64,000 nt of DNA from Apus apus (Eukaryota > Chordata > Aves > Apodiformes > Apodidae). The notes under the pieces are model-generated. The model was not told the DNA's origin, made no database searches, and was given only the letters and a program-made list of their open reading frames with translations. A program made the translations under genes and the position numbers. The DNA is taken from NCBI RefSeq assembly GCF_020740795.1, contig NC_067289.1:26406108-26470107 (forward strand), in the 5' to 3' direction. The stretch's first letter is position 1. Every line of letters starts with the position of its first letter. Of the stretch, positions 57,524 through 64,000 are shown piece by piece.

Positions 57524-58388
57524 CCCCCCGGCCAGCCCCAGCTCACCTCTCCCGTCTCCTTTCTGTTCTGGTTTTGTCAACGACGCTCAACTAAGTCACC
57601 ACCTGTGCTGAGGTTCCTAACTCGCCAACGTTTTGAACTTCGGAGAGAAGAGGAACAAGAGTGTCCTGTAAGTGGTATGAGTGGGAAAAGGTTTTTTTTT
57701 AATTCTTGGGTGCCTTAGGAACATTCCCCACACGCAGTCACCTTTTTTTTTTTAATTTAATTGTATTTTATTTAAAGAGTGCTTCCATTAGACACGTGTC
57801 TTAAGAGACTTGAAGAACTGCATTCCTGTTCGGAGCGTGCCTAAAAGCCCTTTCAGCAGGAACACGGACTTGCTCTCTCACTGCTGAACTATAACGGTTT
57901 TAGTAGGTGGGAAAGAAATCCAAGCAGCCTCTCACAGGAGAAGTTGTGGCTCAAAGGGGAACAATAGGTACTTCAGGTTGCTACCCTGTTTCCTGATACC
58001 TTATTAAAAAGGGATGGGCACTGGATCATGTGCTGTGTTTTTAAAAGCAAAAAGGGGGAGGGGCTGGAGTAAAGCCTGGCAGGGTTCACAGAGTGTGGGA
58101 ATTGCCACCTCCCATCCCTTCTGAGGGGATCAGTGAGCCCAGCTCCCAGCACAGCCGGTACTGGTGGAGGCAGGAGGCACATCCAATGTATCTCAAACAG
58201 CTAGAGCCAATAATAAATATATTCAAGCTGTCCACATGCAGCTTCCCTCAGAGACCTACTTGACTATTGATTATTGTAAAAGACTAATAATATAGCAAGA
58301 GCTTTATGGTCAGTGTCATGACATTGCTATTTAAGTTTTGTTGCCATATTTACTTTTATTTTGTAATAAATATTTTGCAAAAACTACC
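57524..58388 (+). promoter_or_regulatory. SIAH2: SIAH2 3'UTR with polyadenylation signal AATAAA at 58365-58370
   Basis: An AT-rich 3'UTR with T-runs and TTTATTTT/TAATTTAATTG elements that may affect mRNA stability. Canonical AATAAA at 58365 follows a stretch rich in TTTTGT/TTTTATT; an earlier AATAAA lies near 58210. Confidence 0.7.
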
Positions 58389-60101
58389 CTCTATAGCATG
58401 CTGTGCTAACATACCTGTGCAAGGCAGTAGCTGTTGCTCCCCAGTTACCTGGTGTGCTCTGCCCTGCGGGATCTGCTGGGTTCCCCCAGCACAGGTGAGC
58501 TCACCCCACGGGCAGCAGGACACTGCAGGGCCTGCGGGGTTGCTCACCCCCCCACCCCCCCCCCGATGGAAAGGGATGAGAACTGGGTGAGAATTTGAGT
58601 CCATGAGGCAGCAGTGACAGCCTGACTCCTGCAAACTGAGATCAGGGTCTGTCACCGAAGCTGACCATGCCTACAGCTCCCCCTCTCCCAGCAGAAGCCT
58701 CCCTCTGAATCCCTCAGGAAAAGCACTAGCTCGTCAGGTGGATCTGCTCAGAATGAAGTTGTTTGCCACTTGGAACAGCAACAAGTCACGAGGTGACACA
58801 GTTCACTGAGTTATTCAGTGGTAGGAAGCTCATGATAACGGAAAACTCTATGTAAGGTGACAGTGGTGTGAACAAATATAAGACACGGGGAGGAAAAGCA
58901 GACCTAACAGCTTCCCTCCAGGGTGATATGGCCCAGAGTCCCACACAAAGATCCACTAGTGCCTGGTGGCAATTCCCAGAAAAGCACACAAGAGAATTAC
59001 AAGGCCCACAACAGCAAAGGGAAGCTTGTTCTGGCCTTTAGAATTTGGAAGTGACCATGGAAAAAACCTCCGAAGGAATTACTCTCATCTTTTCATAGCC
59101 AGTTCCTACCAAGATCCTGCATTTGATCTCATTCCTGCTGTGCTGGGAGAATCCCAGCGGCATCGGCCAAGTGAATTAATTTGCTCCTGCTCAAGCAGGA
59201 TCAAAGTCACACTCTGGCTTTAACACCTGTGCTCTCAGCAGAACTTGTTAAGCAAGAATTCCTGAGGATTTTATCCATTTTCCCTTATTTCAGCAACATT
59301 TATAGGGCTAAATGATTTTTCTTACTGACATTTGGGACAAAAGAGCCTTTTTTTTGTGTAAAGCAAAACTCTGAAGCATGTCTTTGATTATAGTAGGATT
59401 AATGAAATTAAATTAATTAATCAGTCCTGTTGCCCATGACCCACATTAGGCAAGTTAACACACACTATTTCATGAGAGCTTTCCACAACATTCAGTTCTG
59501 AAGGAACAGCAAACTTTTGTTACATCTCACAGCAAAAACCCTACACATGGTATAATTTCTGACTGAAATAGAATTCAGGATAAATAATACCTCAGCTGGA
59601 ACTGCCAAAAAGCAACATGTTTCCTCTTCAGGCCAGCAAATGAACAGGTGATACTCTTTCCAGCACTTGATGAGAACACTTCAGGTTTTCCTCCCAGTGC
59701 AGCTGGTGCGACGTCCTGAGGGTGATGTCCAAGGGTAGAGGCAGGAGGGGCTTCCAGGACACTAGCACTTTGCCAAGGGAAGTGGCAGCATGCCAGAAAG
59801 GGCATAAAAGCTCCTCAAAATACTCAGAAGTAAGTTTCAGCAGCCCCTCCCAGCTGTGCCCCAGCACTGCTTGGCAGCAGGACCAGCAGAGGAGGGTACG
59901 AGCTGTTTCTGCTGGGTCGCTACACAACATTGTTGACAATTCTCCCTACAAACAATTTTCACTTCAAACACCCCAAAAGATACAAAAGCCCCCAGGGACT
60001 GGTGAATTCTTAGCAGGAGCACAGCACAAGGGGCCTGGCCCTGGGGCTGTGAACACTCGCCTCCCCTGCCACAGCCAGGGGCCAAAGCTCTGGCACTGCC
60101 A

Positions 60102-60170
60102 GGACCTGCCCCCACCCACCAGGAACAATCCCCCGGGACCTGCCCCCACCCACCAGGAACAATCCCCCGG
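60102..60170 (+). repeat. 34-bp tandem duplication
   Basis: GGACCTGCCCCCACCCACCA+GGAACAATCCCCCG is present twice, starting at 60102 and 60136, with identical copies. Confidence 0.93.
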
Positions 60171-60288
60171 GACCCCGGAGCAGCAGGAGCACCAGCCCAG
60201 CTGCACGTCCCAGGGCTGCACTAACACCCCTGGCTGCACCTCAACATACTCTTCCCATTTTTAAGAATTACTAAGACAGACTTATTTT

Positions 60289-60355
60289 AGAATCATAGAA
60301 TTGTTTTGGTTGGAAAAGGCCTTAAAGATCCTCAAGTCCAACCATTTTCCTGCAG
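60289..60355 (-). mobile_element. Short CR1 LINE 3' tail
   Basis: AGAATCATAGAATTGTTTTG, TTGGAAAAGGCCTTAAAGATC and AAGTCCAACC are the reverse complement of the CR1 3' end, including ATTCTATGATTCT repeats. Only about 65 bp remain. Confidence 0.88.
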
Positions 60356-60689
60356 GACTTGTGTGCAGGTAAGACAACTGCAAATTCTCACACAAAGCCC
60401 AGATAACGTAGCTCATACGCCTTGTCCTAAGGGGAGCCTAAAGCCTGTGTTGGCTTGCAGACCACGTACCTGCAGAGAATTGCTCACTTTCATTCTCCAA
60501 GCTGCCAGTGCAAATTCCTGAAGTGATTCAACAGCACCCGGTGCTGCGGGAGACATCAGCAACAGATGGATTGTCACAAAAGCATGACACGGCGCCAAAC
60601 AATCCGCATAGGTGGGTGTTCCAGGTGTGGCTGGGAGCTCCTGTCCCGACAGGCGAGTCACACCAGGGTTTGTCACCAGGGCTTCCCCT

Positions 60690-61130
60690 CCAGCCGGTGC
60701 CGGAGGCCGCAGGTCCCGGGCCCCAGCCCGCAGCGTCCTGCGGTGCCCTCGGGGGTCCTTGCGGCTCCCCTCGCCTGACGGCGGGATGCGGGCGGCCCAC
60801 CCCTCACGCCCGCCGGCCGAGGAGCGCGGCGCTGCCGGGGGAGCCCCCGGGCGGGCGGAGCCGCCCCCGCTCCCCCCGCTTCAGGCGGAGCCGCCGCCGG
60901 GCTCTGCCCCCCGCCCCGGCCGCCCCCGCGTCCGCCGCGTCGCCCTGGAGACGGTGCCGCGGGCGGGCGGGACACGGAGCGCGGGACGGGCGGACCCCCC
61001 GGCCCGGCCCGGCGGGAGCGGACAGCGCCGCTGCGGGACCCCCGGTGAGAGCCGCCCCCCGGCACCCAGCGGGTCCCGGCCCCGCACCCACCCGGTCACC
61101 TGCAGAACTGCGGGAAAGAGCCCGGGGGAG
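60690..61130 (+). promoter_or_regulatory. CpG island and likely 5'UTR exon of the ERICH6-position gene
   Basis: A GC- and CpG-dense block. A good donor, CCCCCG|GTGAGA, at 61045 could splice to the acceptor GTCTGCAG|GAAAATGG at 61276, four bases before the start codon. That suggests a non-coding first exon ending at 61044. Its 5' limit is unknown. Confidence 0.6.
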
Positions 61131-61279
61131 CGGGCGGGAGGGTCCCCCGGGCCAACCCCACCAACTGCTCGGGTTCTTCATTAAATACACTTGGAAAATC
61201 CTCCTCCATCAGCGTAGTTAGGAGCAGCTGCGATGAAGTCATTGCTAGGGCTAATGGGTGGGTTTGCGTCTGCAGGAAA

Positions 61280-61391
61280 ATGGAAACACCGGACACCGTC
61301 GAACCCGTCGCAATGCAGGAGCTGCCGGGCGGCTCGGGGCCGGGGCAGGCAGGGGCCGGCTGGCTTCCTGGGCACGCCGACAGAGAGTCAA
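61280..61391 (+). CDS. ERICH6: Probable ERICH6 first coding exon (residues 1-37)
   Basis: The ATG lies four bases after a good acceptor (TCTGCAG); donor TCAA|GTAAGA, phase 1. Gly/Pro-rich peptide. Confidence 0.55.
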
Positions 61392-63359
61392 GTAAGAAAC
61401 AGCTTTATTCAAGAAAGAGGTTGCACACTGGCGTGTGTCACTGGGACTGCCTCGTACCCCGGTGTCTTTCAGAAGACGTGTGACTTCCCCATTTCCAGAG
61501 ATGCTTTAGCAAAGTGGCAGCAGCCCCAGGAGCAGCCCCCAGGAGCCTCCTCTGTGCTCCCCGGTTAACCTCTCTGCAGAGCTGCTCCTAAACGAACCTC
61601 TGGGCCCCTGCAGGGTGCGGGGAGGCTCTGCCAGGCAGCAGGCGTGGGTATGCTCTGCAGAATACTGTATTCCTGTGAGAGGTCCTGGGAAAGGGGGAGA
61701 TGAAAACACACCAACCCCTTTTTCTTCTCCTGCCCAGCTGAGTCATGGCAGCACATGAGAGAGTAACCAGCTCCTTCCCTCGCCCACTGCAGTTCAGCCA
61801 AGCCCCCCAGCACACAGCCTACTGGTGGGAGTTGCTGCCTGAGCCCGTCCCTCGTAAGCACATGGAACAGCCTTTGTGCTTAGTTTTCAGTGCCAGGCAG
61901 CTCTCCTCTGTAGGAGAACATCTCCCACATCTGATGTGCCTCTGAGAGCCAGAAGAGTGATCTGGGCCACAAGACACAGCTCACACGCTGACCGTGCAGA
62001 TCCACCCCAATAGGAAGGGGACGGGCTCAGCCCAGGACAGACCAACAGCACCCTCTTCTAGCCTTGGGGGCTGTTTGTTTGGACATGCACTGTGGATGTG
62101 TTTGCAGAAGAAAAACATTGTAGTTTAGGTGCAGCTTCACAAATCCTTGGGATGGCTGTTGCTGTAATGATTGAAGTATAGAATGACCAAATTTGTGCCA
62201 GCAGCACTCCCTTAAGTCACTTTTTGGGTGGGCTTTACAATCAGTTACTCTCCGTGACACAGCCTGACTGTAGGGGGTCATCACTACACATCTACAATTT
62301 AAAAAAACAAAATTCAAGTAAACCAGCAGCCACATCCATTCAGCCTGCCCAGAGTTTCGTTTGGCTGAGTATTTTCTGGAAAGCAGAACAAGGTTACTTA
62401 GAAGGGCACGACAAACTGGGTGGCAACAAGGGAAACTGCAATTCAAGATTAAAATAACTAGGTCTGTGTCTAGTTTGCCTGGAGGGGAGGCTGTGGCAGT
62501 TGGCATGTCCCTGTTCACACAGAGGGTGACATGCAGGGACAGCACACAGCTGTGACCTGAGGCACCTGGATGTTTGCAGCATTGCCCACCAAGAGGGAAC
62601 CTGGGGCTGCTGAGGGCAGGGATAGACACCTGCTCATCTGAGAGGTTTCCTGTCACCCCACAGGCCAAAACCCCCTTCCTTGCACTCACTTGGAAATGAG
62701 AAAAAACCTTCAGTCTCTGCAGCTTTTTCCTTTTAGGACAAGAGAGGCTGGAAATACTCTAGAGGATAATGCAGTATTAGGTTAGTGCTACAAACCACTG
62801 ACCCTAGGCAATGAGCCATCTCCGTGGCTTCAGTGGGACAGTTTTGTAGAGCCCTGATCCAGTGTCAGTGCCTGGTTCCAGTCCCCCAAGCGTCTGGGGA
62901 GGGGTTACACGCAGATGCTGGGTTACACGCTTCTACAGGAGAAGAACCAAGCCTGGCAAGAAGGTCCTGGGCAGCTGATGTGGCTGGGGAGAAAAGGCTG
63001 GCACACTGCAAAAGGAACAAACCAAATGTGTCTGGGAGATAAGCTGAGAACACAGCCCTGCTGCTCTGTCATTCTCCTTATCGCTGTCACTTGCAGCCCT
63101 GTCGGAAGAGCTCAGCAGCTTGGATGTTCTGTGTGACATGGAGGTAAGGGCTCACCCAGGCTGCGTATCTACGTCTTGTGCCTCATGGCTTTACCCCTGA
63201 ACAAAGACATGACTCCACCTTGCTTTTGGCGTTTCCCAGGCCGAGCTGGAAGCAGCGTTTGTGGAGCTGCTGGGGCCGTTGCTGCGCTCGCTGCCGCTGG
63301 GCCCGCCCGCCCTGCTGGCCTTCCGAGCCGAGTCTGCGCGGGGACACCCGGAGACCCCG
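61280..63359 (+). CDS. ERICH6: Probable glutamate-rich protein 6, first three coding exons (93 residues; rest outside window)
   Basis: Exons 61280-61391, 63097-63143 and 63240-63359 join in frame through GT-AG sites (A|GTAAGA...TTGCAG|CC; GAG|GTAAGG...TTTCCCAG|GCC; CCG|GTCAGT). This supports a real gene running off the right edge. The predicted start is METPDTVEPVAMQELPGG, followed by TLSEELSSLDVLCDME and AELEAAFVELLGPLLRSLPL. I do not recognise a domain. The name rests on position and orientation: in human ERICH6 (FAM194A) lies directly downstream of SIAH2 on the same strand. The glutamate-rich tract of the mammalian N-terminus is not obvious here. Confidence 0.55.
63097..63143 (+). CDS. ERICH6: Probable ERICH6 coding exon (residues 38-53)
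   Basis: 47 bp; acceptor CACTTGCAG|CC, donor GAG|GTAAGG. It encodes LSEELSSLDVLCDME. It is too short to be seen as an ORF and is supported by matching phases on both sides. Confidence 0.55.
63240..63359 (+). CDS. ERICH6: Probable ERICH6 coding exon (residues 54-93)
   Basis: 120 bp, phase 0; acceptor GGCGTTTCCCAG, donor CCG|GTCAGT. It encodes AELEAAFVELLGPLLRSLPL, then GPPALLAFRAESARGHPETP, a likely amphipathic helix. Confidence 0.55.
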
Positions 63360-64000
63360 GTCAGTGCGGGTGACCCTGCCGTGTGGCTCTTGTTCAGCCC
63401 AATCCCTGTGATTCTCACGTAGGAGAAATAAAAACAATGCCCTCTGGCAAGCCAGTGCAGGACCCCCTTTCTGAAAGGGGTTTCCTTCGTGAGGCGGCTG
63501 AGACCATGTTGGTTGTGCGCACTGGAACAGCAAGAGGCTGTGCAACTCCTCTCCCCACCACTGCATCTTATGTTGAGACTTTCCTAGCAGATTTTGCCCT
63601 TTGGCTAAAGCAGAGATACACAATTTATATAAATAAATCTAGTACCCATCCTCAAAATATATCCTGCAGCAGCTGGGATTTGCATCTGGTGAAAAATGCT
63701 CAGCTCTTTTGTCAACCAGTCTGCTGGTGGTTCCTCAGGAAATTCCCCACAGGTTTTCCTGTGATCAACAACACAACACTTTTTTCCCCAAAGCCCCAGG
63801 CAATGTATTTGAAAGGCTTAATGCATCAGAGTGCTCAGCTGCAGCCTTCTGCATGCACTGAAGGTTTCCCTTGGAAGGAATGGGTCTCGTGAACACTACA
63901 GTCACTCCATTTCTTTGAGGGTTTTAATCTACTTACTGCAGATTAGGAGGTTTTTTGGTGGCTTCCTGAACTGCATGTTTTGGGTTAAATTGTTCCAAAA
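63360..64000 (+). other. Downstream intron of the ERICH6-position gene (partial)
   Basis: No exon was recognised up to the window end. Short ORFs here lack splice-site support. Confidence 0.5.

Larger units (their letters stand above)
58389..60690. other. Intergenic region SIAH2-ERICH6
   Basis: No exon was recognised. It contains a C-rich run near 58546-58564, a 34-bp duplication at 60102-60170 and the tail of a CR1 at 60289-60355. Confidence 0.6.

Overview
Vertebrate nuclear DNA, almost certainly from a bird. The evidence is intron-containing genes with GT-AG junctions, CR1-type LINE fragments ending in the family's degenerate 8-bp 3' repeats, compact introns, and CpG islands at promoters. 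There is no bacterial, phage or CRISPR content, and I saw no convincing retroviral or LTR element. The gene order matches the conserved 3q25-type block known from human: MED12L - CLRN1 - MINDY4B - SIAH2 - ERICH6.

Layout. (1) 1-27458, minus strand: the first 13 coding exons of MED12L, a paralogue of Mediator kinase-module subunit MED12. They encode residues 1-647; the gene runs off the left edge. Every exon junction keeps frame. (2) 27459-30302: divergent intergenic region with the MED12L CpG island. (3) 30303-36237, plus strand: complete three-exon CLRN1 (clarin-1, 232 aa). (4) 36238-40017: intergenic. (5) 40018-47084, plus strand: complete twelve-exon MINDY4B (461 aa), with arginine where active MINDY enzymes have the catalytic cysteine. 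(6) 47085-51122: its 3'UTR, an orphan GC-rich island near 48.4-48.7 kb, a CR1-like relic, and the SIAH2 promoter island. (7) 51123-57523, plus strand: two-exon SIAH2 (310 aa), with a 3'UTR to about 58.39 kb. (8) 60.7-64.0 kb, plus strand: CpG island and first coding exons of a gene that by position should be ERICH6; it runs off the right edge.

The genes are not an operon and do not form a functional system. They cover transcription control (MED12L), a hair-cell and retinal membrane protein (CLRN1), a pseudo-deubiquitinase (MINDY4B) and a RING E3 ubiquitin ligase (SIAH2). Repeats include a 17-unit, 22-bp minisatellite inside MINDY4B that stays open in all frames and creates long spurious ORFs, several CR1 fragments and a few short tandem repeats. 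I found no convincing new biological system. The best leads are the MINDY4B active-site substitution, its 28-nt microexon and NAGNAG acceptor, the minisatellite, a uORF overlapping the MED12L start, and local GC-rich patches inside MED12L that coincide with unusual protein sequence.
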